DNA of 64,000 bases from Pseudomonas paraglycinae (lineage in GTDB: Bacteria; Pseudomonadota; Gammaproteobacteria; Pseudomonadales; Pseudomonadaceae). The translations under genes and the position numbers were made by a program. The DNA lies in assembly GCF_021601625.1 (NCBI RefSeq), contig NZ_BQHR01000025.1, forward strand, positions 1 through 64,000, written 5' to 3'. The notes under the pieces are model-generated. The model saw nothing but the letters and a program-made list of their open reading frames with translations. It did not search any database and was not told the DNA's origin. This document shows positions 1 through 8,199 of the stretch, piece by piece (within the stretch, counting starts at the first letter, position 1; every line of letters begins with the position of its first letter).

Positions 1-17
1 ATGTGTATAAGAGTCAG
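1..17. other. Tn5 mosaic-end-like sequence, probable adapter remnant
   Basis: The first 17 bases match the last 17 bases of the Tn5 transposase mosaic end used in tagmentation libraries at 16 positions; the only difference is a T for an A at position 14. A match exactly at base 1 is best explained by residual sequencing adapter at a contig end. Bases 18-123 show no gene; a TATAAT hexamer at 25-30 has no visible -35 partner. Confidence 0.6.
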
Positions 18-123
18 CCCCCCTATAATTCATTACTGCAGCGGCGGCAGATTTATTTTCCCTACGCGGACAAAAACGATCTGAACGGCTCTACTAGCAA
101 AACACGCTTTCCGAGCGCAAACG

Positions 124-159
124 AAAAAGCCCCGTAGATTTTCATCTACGGGGCTTTTT
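124..159 (-). terminator. Rho-independent terminator of tRNA-Ser
   Basis: Perfect hairpin with an 11-bp stem (AGCCCCGTAGA and its complement) around a six-base loop, followed by a T run on the minus strand and preceded by an A run, so it could work in both directions. It begins 8 bases past the tRNA-Ser 3' end. Confidence 0.85.
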
Positions 160-166
160 CTATGTA

Positions 167-256
167 TGGCGGAGAGATAGGGATTCGAACCCTAGGTACC
201 GGTGAAGGTACAACGGATTTCGAATCCGTCCCATTCGGCCACTCTGGCATCTCTCC
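167..256 (-). tRNA. tRNA-Ser(CGA)
   Basis: On the minus strand a 90-nt cloverleaf begins GGAGAGATGCC and ends with TCTCTCC, discriminator G and an encoded CCA. The anticodon loop TTCGAAA gives anticodon CGA (serine, UCG codons). The extended variable arm, which accounts for the 90-nt length, is the class II hallmark of serine tRNAs. The T-loop GGTTCGAATCC is canonical. It lies downstream of purC on the same strand and is followed by its own terminator. Confidence 0.95.
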
Positions 257-339
257 AACGGCGCGCATCATAACAACACTTTTACCGAAAGCAAACCCTC
301 TTTCGAAAATTTCTCCGTGCTATCAGATGCTTGCGTCGA

Positions 340-1053
340 TTAAAGCGGTACGCCCAGACGGTTGGCGACTTCTTCGTAGGCTTCGATGACGTCACCGAGG
401 CCCTGGCGGAAGCGGTCCTTGTCCATCTTCTTCTTGGTGTCTTTGTCCCACAGACGGCAGCCGTCCGGGCTGAACTCGTCGCCCAGGACGATGGAGCCGT
501 CGCTGAACACGCCGAATTCAAGCTTGAAGTCCACCAGCAGCAGGCCTGCGTCGTCGAACAGTTTGCTCAGGACTTCGTTGACCTTGAGCGACAGTTCTTT
601 CATGCGCGCCAGTTGCTCGGCGGTGCCCCAGCCGAACGCCACGACGTGGGATTCGTTGATGAACGGGTCGCCCTTGGCGTCGTCCTTCAGGAACAGTTCG
701 AAGGTGTACGGGTTGAGCTTCATGCCCTCCTCGACGCCCAGACGCTTGACCAGGCTGCCGGCGGCGTAGTTACGCACGACGCACTCGACCGGGATCATGT
801 CGAGTTTTTTCACCAGCACTTCGTTGTCGGCCAGCAGCTTGTCGAACTGGGTCGGAATGCCAGCCGCTTCGAGTTTCTGCATGATGAAGGCGTTGAACTT
901 GTTGTTCACCATGCCTTTGCGGTCGAGCTGCTCGATGCGCTTGCCGTCGAACGCCGAAGTGTCGTTGCGAAACAGCAGGATCAAGCGGTCAGCGTCGTCG
1001 GTCTTGTAAACCGATTTGGCTTTGCCGCGGTAGAGTTCTTCACGTTTTTCCAT
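340..1053 (-). CDS. purC: Phosphoribosylaminoimidazole-succinocarboxamide synthase
   Basis: 237-residue SAICAR synthase, the purine-pathway enzyme that joins aspartate to CAIR using ATP in the cytoplasm. The N-terminus [16 protein letters not shown] carries the family's nucleotide-binding start, followed by the conserved ECVVRN segment and the late LVDFKLEFG and [12 protein letters not shown] motifs. Length equals the usual bacterial enzyme. It is the last protein gene of an apparent dapA-bamC-MBL-purC operon, 28 bases after the metallo-hydrolase gene, an order common in Pseudomonas. Confidence 0.97.
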   Translation of the reverse strand: MEKREELYRGKAKSVYKTDDADRLILLFRNDTSAFDGKRIEQLDRKGMVNNKFNAFIMQKLEAAGIPTQFDKLLADNEVLVKKLDMIPVECVVRNYAAGSLVKRLGVEEGMKLNPYTFELFLKDDAKGDPFINESHVVAFGWGTAEQLARMKELSLKVNEVLSKLFDDAGLLLVDFKLEFGVFSDGSIVLGDEFSPDGCRLWDKDTKKKMDKDRFRQGLGDVIEAYEEVANRLGVPL

Positions 1054-1081
1054 GATGGGCTCCGCTTGCTAAGTAGATGGG

Positions 1082-1840
1082 CTAGGCGATGTGGCGCCAG
1101 TCGAGCCCTGAATCTTGATCGGCCAGTTGCAGCCAGTCCGGGTCGCACCCGAGGGTGTCGACAAAACATTGCCGGGCCAGCTGCGGCAGGTTGTTCTTGC
1201 TGCTCAGATGGGCCAGGACCAGGTGTTGCAGGCCTTGCCAGCCCAACTCGGCCACCAGGAATGCCGCCTGATGGTTGTTCAAATGTCCCAGCTCGCCGCC
1301 CACCCGCTGCTTGAGAAAGTACGGGTAATGACCACGGGCCAGCATGTCGCGACAGTGATTGGACTCGATCATCAACGCATCGAGGTCCCGATAACCGTCC
1401 AGCACCCGCTCGCAGTAAGAGCCCAGGTCAGTCAGCAGGCCGAAGCGCCGCTCACCGTCACTGAACACGTACTGGGTCGGTTCCTGCGCATCATGGGCCA
1501 CGGCAATGACCCCGATGTTCAGAGCACCGATCTGCAGTTGCTCGCCACCGGTCACGAAACCGGCAGGTTCAATCGGTTTGCGCATCCCGCGCAGTGTGCC
1601 GCGACTGAGGTAGACAGGCAGATTGTAGCGCCGAGACAGCAAACCCACGCCATGCACGTGGTCGGCATGTTCGTGGGTTACGAGTATCGCGCTCAGTTGC
1701 GCCGGGTTCACACCCAGGCGCAACAGGCGTTTTTCGGTTTCCCGCAGGGAAAAACCACAATCCACCAGCACATACGTATCAGCACTGGCGATCAGCGTGC
1801 CGTTCCCTTGGCTACCGCTGCCGAGAACGGCAAAACGCAT
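1082..1840 (-). CDS. MBL-fold metallo-hydrolase (YycJ/VicX-like)
   Basis: 252-residue single-domain metallo-beta-lactamase fold protein. The metal-binding signature HEHADH lies at residues 56-61 after VLVDCGFS, and later histidines (AHDAQEP, ESNHCRD, LAHLSS) fit the remaining ligands. Resemblance is to the YycJ/VicX branch, whose substrate is unclear; some relatives act as nucleases. It begins 4 bases after bamC and precedes purC, so it is probably co-transcribed with both. The fold is certain, the reaction is not. Confidence 0.85.
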   Translation of the reverse strand: MRFAVLGSGSQGNGTLIASADTYVLVDCGFSLRETEKRLLRLGVNPAQLSAILVTHEHADHVHGVGLLSRRYNLPVYLSRGTLRGMRKPIEPAGFVTGGEQLQIGALNIGVIAVAHDAQEPTQYVFSDGERRFGLLTDLGSYCERVLDGYRDLDALMIESNHCRDMLARGHYPYFLKQRVGGELGHLNNHQAAFLVAELGWQGLQHLVLAHLSSKNNLPQLARQCFVDTLGCDPDWLQLADQDSGLDWRHIA

Positions 1841-1844
1841 TGGA

Positions 1845-2960
1845 TCAGCCCAGGTTGTCCTGAATCACGCTCAACACTTTGCGAGCCACATCGGCCGGCG
1901 CAACGGTGTTGATGTTTTTCTCGACGGTCACCTGAACGTTCTCGCCGACCTTGCTCAGGCGAACCTGATAACGCTCGGCGCGAGCTTCAACTTCTTCCTT
2001 GGTCGGCGCGCTGCCGAACAGGCTGCTGAAGAAACCAGGCTTCTCGTCTTTCTTCTCGGCCTTTTCGGACAAGTTGATGTAGTAGAGACCCAGGCTGCGG
2101 TTGATGTCTTCAACGCGCCATTCGCCCTGTTCCAGCGCACGACCGACGCTCGACCAGGCACGATCCAGGTCCGTACCGACGTTCAGTACCGGGTTGCCGC
2201 TGCCGTCTTCACTCAGGCTGACACGGCTCGGGGTATCGAAATCACGCGAAGCCAGCATCGACACCGAACCACCCTTCTCGGAGGTACGGCTCATGCTTGC
2301 GAGCATGTCGTCGACCAGCGCAGCGTCCAGGCCAGTGTTGACCGAACGGTTAGTGAAATCGACATTGGCGGTGCTGCCGGCAGGACGCTCGGCGCTGACC
2401 ACATAGACTTCACTGGTGTTGCGCTGCACGCCTGGCTCGATGCGCACCCGCACGCGGGTTTCGCTGTCCGTGCTGACGCCGGCGGCGCTCAGGCGCTTGG
2501 CCATGGCGGCGGACAGTTCGTCGGAATGCTGCCAGGTAGTGGTGAATTCGCCGGTTTGCGGGCGCTGTTCATCCAGACGGAAACCGTTGTCCTGGAAGTA
2601 CTGCACCGCCACTGGCCAGACTTCGGCCGGTGGGTGCTGGGCCATGACCCAACGCGAATCACCGCTCTTCTGCAGCGAGTAGTCGCTGGCGTCGGCAACG
2701 GTCGACAGCGGTTGAGGGCGCGGAACGATGTATTCACCCTTGGCGGTGTCGTCGGCCACGTTGCGCGGGATCGGCAGCAGCGGATCCAGGCGCTTGGAGG
2801 TGCTGACATCCGGTGGCAGTTGCATCGGTGCAGTCTGTTGCGCTTCCAGGTAATCGCTACCACGGTCACGGAAATAACCTTCCGGGCCCCAGACCCATCC
2901 GCAGCCACTGGTGCTGGAGATAATCAAGGCAAGTGCGGAAAGTCCGGCCATTCGCTTCAT
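1845..2960 (-). CDS. bamC: Outer membrane assembly lipoprotein BamC
   Basis: 371-residue lipoprotein of the BAM complex, which inserts beta-barrel proteins into the outer membrane. The start at 2960 is chosen because GAGGAAG lies upstream and the protein then opens with a short positive, hydrophobic signal ending at the lipobox Cys (SSTSGCGW); an upstream in-frame start would add 12 residues. The segment after the Cys resembles the unstructured BamC region that binds BamD, followed by two helix-grip domains. It lies 17 bases after dapA, the usual dapA-bamC (nlpB) pairing. Confidence 0.93.
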   Translation of the reverse strand: MKRMAGLSALALIISSTSGCGWVWGPEGYFRDRGSDYLEAQQTAPMQLPPDVSTSKRLDPLLPIPRNVADDTAKGEYIVPRPQPLSTVADASDYSLQKSGDSRWVMAQHPPAEVWPVAVQYFQDNGFRLDEQRPQTGEFTTTWQHSDELSAAMAKRLSAAGVSTDSETRVRVRIEPGVQRNTSEVYVVSAERPAGSTANVDFTNRSVNTGLDAALVDDMLASMSRTSEKGGSVSMLASRDFDTPSRVSLSEDGSGNPVLNVGTDLDRAWSSVGRALEQGEWRVEDINRSLGLYYINLSEKAEKKDEKPGFFSSLFGSAPTKEEVEARAERYQVRLSKVGENVQVTVEKNINTVAPADVARKVLSVIQDNLG

Positions 2961-2977
2961 GCGTTGTACTTCCTCAA

Positions 2978-3856
2978 TTAAACCAGGACGCTGCACTGGC
3001 GCAGGGCCGAGCGCAACGTTTCATGACAAGGTGTGCTCAGCCAGGTCAGCGGCAGGCGGATGCCTTCGTGCATCAGGCCCATTTCGACCAAAGCCCACTT
3101 CACCGGAATCGGGTTGGCTTCGATGAACAGGTCCTTGTGCAGCGGCATCAGTTTTTCGTTGATGGCCCGTGCGGTCTCGGCGTCGCCCTTGAGCGCGGCC
3201 TCGCACAGGTCGGCCATTTCGCGCGGGGCGACGTTGGCGGTGACGGAGATGTTGCCCTTGCCGCCCAGCAGAATCAGCTCGACTGCGGTCGGATCATCGC
3301 CGGACAGCACGATGAAGTCCTTGCTCACGCCGTCGATGATCGCCTTGGCGCGTTTCAGGTCGCCGGTCGCTTCCTTGATGCCGATGATGTTCGGCACGGT
3401 GGACAGGCGGATCACGGTCTCGGCCTGCATGTCGCAGGAGGTGCGGCCAGGAACGTTGTAGAGAATCTGCGGGATGTCGACCGCTTCGGCGATGTGCTTG
3501 AAGTGCTGGTACAGGCCTTCCTGGGTCGGCTTGTTGTAGTACGGGACTACCAGCAGGCAGGCATCGGCGCCGGCTTCCTTGGCATTGCGGGTCAGCTCGA
3601 CAGCTTCGCGGGTCGAGTTGGCGCCGGTACCGGCGATCACCGGAATGCGACCGGCAACCTGTTTGACCACGGCTTTGATGACGGCGATGTGTTCTTCTAC
3701 ATCAAGGGTTGCCGACTCGCCGGTGGTGCCGACCGCGACAATGGCATGGGTGCCGTTCTTGAGATGGAAGTCCACGAGTTTGCTGAGGCTGTCCCAGTCA
3801 AGACGCCCTTGTGCATCCATGGGTGTGACCAGTGCCACCATACTGCCCGCAATCAT
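2978..3856 (-). CDS. dapA: 4-hydroxy-tetrahydrodipicolinate synthase
   Basis: 292-residue TIM-barrel lyase condensing pyruvate and aspartate semialdehyde, the first committed step to lysine and diaminopimelate. Schiff-base Lys161 lies in [10 protein letters not shown], Tyr133 in [10 protein letters not shown], Thr44/Thr45 in VGTTGES, Tyr107 in VPYYNKP and the carboxylate-binding Arg138 is present. The start at 3856 has GGAG upstream and gives the standard length; a longer in-frame extension is rejected. It is first in the dapA-bamC-MBL-purC run. Confidence 0.97.
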   Translation of the reverse strand: MIAGSMVALVTPMDAQGRLDWDSLSKLVDFHLKNGTHAIVAVGTTGESATLDVEEHIAVIKAVVKQVAGRIPVIAGTGANSTREAVELTRNAKEAGADACLLVVPYYNKPTQEGLYQHFKHIAEAVDIPQILYNVPGRTSCDMQAETVIRLSTVPNIIGIKEATGDLKRAKAIIDGVSKDFIVLSGDDPTAVELILLGGKGNISVTANVAPREMADLCEAALKGDAETARAINEKLMPLHKDLFIEANPIPVKWALVEMGLMHEGIRLPLTWLSTPCHETLRSALRQCSVLV

Positions 3857-4169
3857 GAAACCGCTCCTGCCGGAAAAAGAGAGCGGTAATGGTACTGGCG
3901 CCAAGATGCTTGCACAAGCGAAGTACTGTGCCGCCATTCCCCTTGGCGCCGCTTTTCGCTACCCTTCAGACTTTGATCGGTACTGATCAGCTTGTACGCC
4001 GGGTTCCAGTCTCCCGTTTCGGCCTCCCGGGCCCCGTTCCAGTGTCGTTGCCGTACGCTTGCTTGTTGATGGAGCCGTAGCGCCACACGAATCGGGTCTT
4101 CCGGACAGTCATTGCCCCGGCAATCAACGCCCTCTCCCTACCGACCGCTCATCGCTTTAGGAATGCTGC
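3857..4169. promoter_or_regulatory. dapA/gcvR divergent intergenic region with nested inverted repeat
   Basis: This 313-base stretch holds no gene. Two 9-base arms, GGCGCCAAG (3897-3905) and CTTGGCGCC (3942-3950), flank a smaller hairpin GCTTG-CA-CAAGC (3908-3919), 40-95 bases before the dapA start. On the minus strand a weak TTGTGC-N17-TACCAT promoter-like pair overlaps it. The gcvR start has only a short AGGA ribosome-binding site. Promoter positions are tentative. Confidence 0.4.
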
Positions 4170-4730
4170 ATGTCCACCCCCACAGTTCGCGAACAATTCC
4201 TTGTCATCAGTGCCCTCGGCGCCAATCCCATGGAGCTGACCAACGTCCTGTGCCGCGCCAGCCATGAAAACCGCTGTGCGGTCGTCACTTCGCGCCTGAC
4301 CCGCCACGGCGAGTGCAGCGCGCTGGTGCTTGAAGTTTCCGGCAGCTGGGACGCCCTGGCTCGCCTCGAAGGCAGCCTGCCCGTGCTGGCCAAGCGTCAT
4401 GCGTTCACCGTCAACGTGGTGCGCAGCGCCGCCCTGGAAAACCGTCCGCAAGCCCTGCCGTACGTGGCTTACGTGTCTTCGGCGTACCGTCCGGATATCA
4501 TCAACGAGCTGTGCCAGTTCTTCATGGATCACAACGTCGAGCTGGAAAACCTGACGTGCGATACCTATCAGGCACCGCAGACCGGCGGCACCATGCTCAA
4601 CGCCACGTTCACCGTGACCCTGCCCGCCGGCACCCAGATCAGTTGGCTGCGCGACCAGTTCCTGGATTTCGCCGACGCCATGAACCTGGATGCACTGATC
4701 GAACCGTGGCGCCCACAGAACCCAATGTAA
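4170..4730 (+). CDS. gcvR: Glycine cleavage system regulator GcvR-like ACT protein
   Basis: 186-residue protein of two tandem ACT domains, roughly residues 5-85 and 95-180, with no DNA-binding motif. In enterobacteria GcvR binds GcvA and represses the glycine cleavage operon when glycine is low. The opening REQFLVISALGANPMELTN and the second-domain start ALPYVAYVSSAYRPDII match ACT strand-helix patterns. It lies 10 bases before bcp on the same strand, the gcvR-bcp pairing seen in many gammaproteobacteria. No gcvA or gcvTHP is in the window. Confidence 0.85.
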   Translation: MSTPTVREQFLVISALGANPMELTNVLCRASHENRCAVVTSRLTRHGECSALVLEVSGSWDALARLEGSLPVLAKRHAFTVNVVRSAALENRPQALPYVAYVSSAYRPDIINELCQFFMDHNVELENLTCDTYQAPQTGGTMLNATFTVTLPAGTQISWLRDQFLDFADAMNLDALIEPWRPQNPM

Positions 4731-4740
4731 GGAAGCTTTC

Positions 4741-5214
4741 ATGGCCGTTGTCATCGACCAACCGGTTACGGATTTCGAAGCACCTGCCACCAGCGGGCAG
4801 ACTGTCAGCCTGTCGGCCCTCAAGGGCAAGCAAGTGGTGATCTACTTCTACCCGAAGGACAGCACCCCGGGCTGCACGACCGAAGGCCAGGGATTTCGCG
4901 ATCAATACGCAGCATTCAAGGCTGCCAACACGGAAATCTTCGGGATTTCCCGCGACAGCCTGAAGTCCCACGAGAACTTCAAGTGCAAGCAGGAGTTTCC
5001 GTTCGAACTGATCAGCGACAAGGACGAAGCCGTCTGCCAGCTGTTCGACGTGATCAAGCTGAAAAAACTCTACGGCAAGGAATACCTGGGCGTTGATCGC
5101 AGCACCTTCCTGATCGACAAGAACGGTGTATTGCGTCAGGAATGGCGTGGCGTGAAAGTGCCAGGACACGTCGATGCAGTGCTGGCTGCTTCTCAGTCGC
5201 TGAACAAGGCCTGA
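4741..5214 (+). CDS. bcp: Thioredoxin-dependent peroxiredoxin (Bcp/PrxQ)
   Basis: 157-residue AhpC/TSA-fold peroxidase that reduces hydroperoxides in the cytoplasm. Peroxidatic Cys45 is in KDSTPGCTTEG. The resolving Cys usually found five residues later is absent here (Gln50), so this is the Bcp type that either uses another cysteine, such as the one in FKCKQEF, or works as a 1-Cys enzyme. The C-terminal GVDRSTFLIDKNG is typical. It sits 10 bases after gcvR and is convergent with the permease gene. Confidence 0.93.
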   Translation: MAVVIDQPVTDFEAPATSGQTVSLSALKGKQVVIYFYPKDSTPGCTTEGQGFRDQYAAFKAANTEIFGISRDSLKSHENFKCKQEFPFELISDKDEAVCQLFDVIKLKKLYGKEYLGVDRSTFLIDKNGVLRQEWRGVKVPGHVDAVLAASQSLNKA

Positions 5215-5220
5215 TGTTGT

Positions 5221-5240
5221 CGGCGCCCTTGCGGGCGCCG
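5221..5240. terminator. Possible hairpin between convergent bcp and permease genes
   Basis: An 8-bp stem, CGGCGCCC pairing with GGGCGCCG across a short loop, lies 7 bases past bcp and 9 bases before the 3' end of the convergent permease gene. There is no real T run on either strand, so efficiency is uncertain. Confidence 0.45.
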
Positions 5241-5248
5241 ATTCATTC

Positions 5249-6322
5249 TCAAAGCAGCGGCGCCACCACCGGCTCCTTGCGCGGCCAGGCATCAAGCACA
5301 GCCTTGAACAGCGTTGCCAGCGGAATCGCGAAGAACACTCCCCAGAATCCCCACAACCCGCCGAACAACAGCACCGCGCAGATGATTGCCACCGGGTGCA
5401 GGTTGACCGCTTCGGAAAACAGCAATGGCACCAGCACGTTGCCATCCAGCGTCTGGATGATCCCGTAAACCGCCATCAGATAGATGAACTGATCACTCCA
5501 GCCCCACTGGAACAGCGCAATCAGCAGCACCGGTACGGTCACCACCACCGCCCCGACATACGGCACCACCACCGATACGCCGACCAACAGGGCCAGCAGC
5601 GCCGCGTAGTTGAGACCCAGTGCGACGAAAGCGATATAGGTCACGCCGCCACAGATCACGATTTCGATGACCTTGCCGCGAATGTAGTTGGCGATCTGCC
5701 GGTTCATTTCCTCGGCGACCCGGGTGATCAGCGCCCGCTCACGCGGCAAATAGCCGCGCACCCACTCGCCGATCATTGCCCGATCCTTGAGGAAGAAGAA
5801 CACCAGGATCGGCACCAGCACCAGATAGATCATGATGTTCACCAGCAGCGGCAGGCTCGACAACGAGAATGTCAGCGCCCACTGGCCAAACTTGCCGATC
5901 TCGCCTCGCGCCGCTTCGATCGCCTGCAACACTTGCTCGTCAGAGACCAGATGCGGATAGCGCTCCGGCAGCAACAGCAGCAACGATTGCCACTTGGCGA
6001 GCATGCCCGGCAGCTCGTTGAACAGGGTGATCAACTGATGCCAGAGCAACGGCAGCACCACGACGATGAACACCATCAGCACACCCATGAACAGCGCAAA
6101 CACCAGACCGACCGCCGCGCCGCCGGGCACACGTAAGCGTTCGAGCGTAACCACCAGCCCCTGCATCAGGTACGCCAGCACCATTCCGGCCAGCACCGGC
6201 GCGAGCATTCCGCCCAGCGTCAGTACAGCGGTGAAGGCGAGAAACAGCAAAACCGCCAGCACCACCGCTTCCTCATCGGAGAAGTAGCGCTGAATCCAGT
6301 CGCGCAACACTTTGAACATCAA
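5249..6322 (-). CDS. AI-2E family (PerM-like) inner-membrane transporter
   Basis: 357-residue polytopic membrane protein of the AI-2E/PerM family. Hydrophobic segments near residues 16-80 (paired helices), 145-175 and 205-330 fit the usual eight-helix layout with a large soluble loop around 90-145. The family's conserved PYVGAVVVTVPVLL segment and the late DGNVLVPLLFSEAVNLHP motif are present. Substrates are not predictable from sequence: relatives include autoinducer-2 exporters and Na+/H+ antiporters. It is 29 bases downstream of tusA. Confidence 0.85.
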   Translation of the reverse strand: MMFKVLRDWIQRYFSDEEAVVLAVLLFLAFTAVLTLGGMLAPVLAGMVLAYLMQGLVVTLERLRVPGGAAVGLVFALFMGVLMVFIVVVLPLLWHQLITLFNELPGMLAKWQSLLLLLPERYPHLVSDEQVLQAIEAARGEIGKFGQWALTFSLSSLPLLVNIMIYLVLVPILVFFFLKDRAMIGEWVRGYLPRERALITRVAEEMNRQIANYIRGKVIEIVICGGVTYIAFVALGLNYAALLALLVGVSVVVPYVGAVVVTVPVLLIALFQWGWSDQFIYLMAVYGIIQTLDGNVLVPLLFSEAVNLHPVAIICAVLLFGGLWGFWGVFFAIPLATLFKAVLDAWPRKEPVVAPLL

Positions 6323-6351
6323 TATTCCTTAGGTCATTTACGCGATCGGTT

Positions 6352-6591
6352 TCAGGCTTTTTTCAGCCAGTAACGGTAGACACCCGCCTCGTCTTCTTCA
6401 CGCAGCAGCGTATGACCGGCCAACTTGGCAAAGGTGCGAAAGTCGCGCTGCGAGCCGGCATCCGTGGCAATCACCTTGAGTACCGCGCCACTGGGCAGCT
6501 TGTTCAGCTCCATCTTGGCCTTGAGCAACGGCAACGGACAATTCAGGCCACTGGCGTCCAGTTCACAGTCATGGGCTACAGCGTCGGTCAT
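6352..6591 (-). CDS. tusA: Sulfurtransferase TusA family protein
   Basis: 79-residue sulfur-relay protein. The signature GLNCPLPLLKAK puts the active persulfide Cys at residue 18 in the CPxP motif. In E. coli TusA passes sulfur from IscS to TusBCD for 2-thiouridine formation in tRNA. Length and single-domain form fit the family. It is upstream of the permease gene on the same strand and divergent from bepA. Paralogues of this fold exist, so the tRNA role is inferred from family. Confidence 0.85.
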   Translation of the reverse strand: MTDAVAHDCELDASGLNCPLPLLKAKMELNKLPSGAVLKVIATDAGSQRDFRTFAKLAGHTLLREEDEAGVYRYWLKKA

Positions 6592-6688
6592 GCGTCACTC
6601 CGGATCAGGTGGTCAGGCTGCCTAGAATATCTGGTCGCAGGCCCGGTGTCCGGCTACAGTAAGGTCTTTGTCGACTAAGGCTTTGTGC

Positions 6689-8122
6689 ATGACATTTCTG
6701 CGCCCTACCCTGCTGACGCTCGCTTGCCTGCTCGCCTCACCGGGCTTCGCCGACGACCTGCCGTCACTCGGTGACGCCAGCTCTGCCATCGTCTCGCCAC
6801 AACAGGAATATCAACTGGGTCGCGCCTGGCTGGCCTTGCTGCGCAGCCAGGTTTCGCAGCTCAACGATCCACAGCTCAAGGACTACGTCGAGTCCAGCGT
6901 CTATAAGCTGGTGGAAACCAGCCAGGTCAATGACCGACGCCTGGAATTCATCCTGATCAACAGCCCGCAGCTCAACGCCTTCGCGGCACCGGGCGGGATT
7001 GTCGGGGTCAACGGCGGTCTGTTCCTCAATGCCCAGACCGAGGGCGAATATGCCTCGGTACTGGCTCACGAACTGGCTCACTTGTCCCAACGCCACTTCG
7101 CCCGAGGCGTCGAGGCTTCGCAGCGGATGCAGGTGCCGATGATGGCGGCGCTGCTGGCCGGCATCGTGATCGCTGCGGCAGGCGCAGGCGATGCCGGCAT
7201 TGCAGCGATTGCCGGCACTCAGGCGGCGGCGATCCAGGAGCAACGGCGCTTCTCGCGCCAGAACGAGCAGGAAGCCGACCGCATCGGCATCCTCAATCTG
7301 GAGAAGGCAGGCTACGATCCGCGCTCGATGCCGACCATGTTCGAGCGTTTGATGCGCCAATACCGTTTTGACGCCAAGCCGCCGGAATTCCTGCTGACTC
7401 ACCCGGTCACCGAATCGCGTATCGCCGACACCCGTAACCGCGCCGAACAGGCTAAACCCGGCGGCATCGAAGACAGCATGCGCTATCAACTGATCCGTGC
7501 GCGGGTGCAGTTGACCTATGAAGAAACGCCCGGCCTTGGCGCCAAGCGTTTCCGCGCTCAGCTGGATGAGAACCCGAAAAACGACGTGGCTCGTTACGGT
7601 CTGGCGATTGCCCAGATCAAGGGCGGACAGTTGAACGAAGCGCGGGAGAATCTCAAGCAACTGCTGGAGAAATCGCCGAACGAGATCATCTACAACCTGG
7701 CGCAGGTCGATCTGGACATCACCAACAATAAGTTGGCCGATGCCCAGTCACGCGTTGACCGGATGCTCAGTCAGTATCCAGGCAACTACCCGCTGAACCA
7801 GGTACGCGTCGATCTGCTGCTGAAACAAAATCGTACCGCCGATGCGGAGAAGGCGCTGGAAGGTTTGTTGAAATCGCGTCCGGACGATCCGGACGTCTGG
7901 TATCAGGTTGCAGAAACACGCGGACTGTCCGGCAACATCATTGGCCTGCATCAGGCACGTGCCGAATATTTCGCGCTGGTCGGCGATTACCGCCAGGCCA
8001 TCCAGCAACTGGACTTCGCCAAGCGCAAGGCAGGCAGCAACTTCCCGCTGTCCTCACGCATCGATGCCCGCCAGCGCGAACTGATGGAGCAGGAGCGCAT
8101 GGTCAAGGACATGATGGGTTAA
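6689..8122 (+). CDS. bepA: M48 metalloprotease with TPR region (BepA-like)
   Basis: 477-residue exported zinc protease. A signal peptide (MTFLRPTLLTLACLLASPG, cleavage near FADD) is followed by a peptidase M48 domain with HELAH zinc motif and downstream EADRIG glutamate, then TPR-like helices from about residue 270 to the end. In E. coli BepA (YfgC) degrades or helps mature LptD at the BAM complex in the periplasm. ATG at 6689 is preferred because TAAGG precedes it; an in-frame TTG 21 bases upstream is weaker. Confidence 0.9.
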   Translation: MTFLRPTLLTLACLLASPGFADDLPSLGDASSAIVSPQQEYQLGRAWLALLRSQVSQLNDPQLKDYVESSVYKLVETSQVNDRRLEFILINSPQLNAFAAPGGIVGVNGGLFLNAQTEGEYASVLAHELAHLSQRHFARGVEASQRMQVPMMAALLAGIVIAAAGAGDAGIAAIAGTQAAAIQEQRRFSRQNEQEADRIGILNLEKAGYDPRSMPTMFERLMRQYRFDAKPPEFLLTHPVTESRIADTRNRAEQAKPGGIEDSMRYQLIRARVQLTYEETPGLGAKRFRAQLDENPKNDVARYGLAIAQIKGGQLNEARENLKQLLEKSPNEIIYNLAQVDLDITNNKLADAQSRVDRMLSQYPGNYPLNQVRVDLLLKQNRTADAEKALEGLLKSRPDDPDVWYQVAETRGLSGNIIGLHQARAEYFALVGDYRQAIQQLDFAKRKAGSNFPLSSRIDARQRELMEQERMVKDMMG

Positions 8123-8149
8123 GCCCGCGCCGCGACAAATTCCGGACAC

Positions 8150-8181
8150 AAAAAAACCGCCTCTTTCGAGGCGGTTTTTTT
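8150..8181. terminator. Bidirectional terminator between bepA and mucD
   Basis: Stem CCGCCTC/GAGGCGG with a four-base loop, bounded by seven A and seven T residues. It lies between the convergent bepA and mucD genes and should terminate both. Confidence 0.9.
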
Positions 8182-8199
8182 ACTTCTTCGATAACTGGA

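Noticed and set aside
331-1314. Long plus-strand frame opposite purC and the metallo-hydrolase gene
   Set aside because: It is antisense to two well-supported genes, has no family motif and reflects high-GC codon structure.
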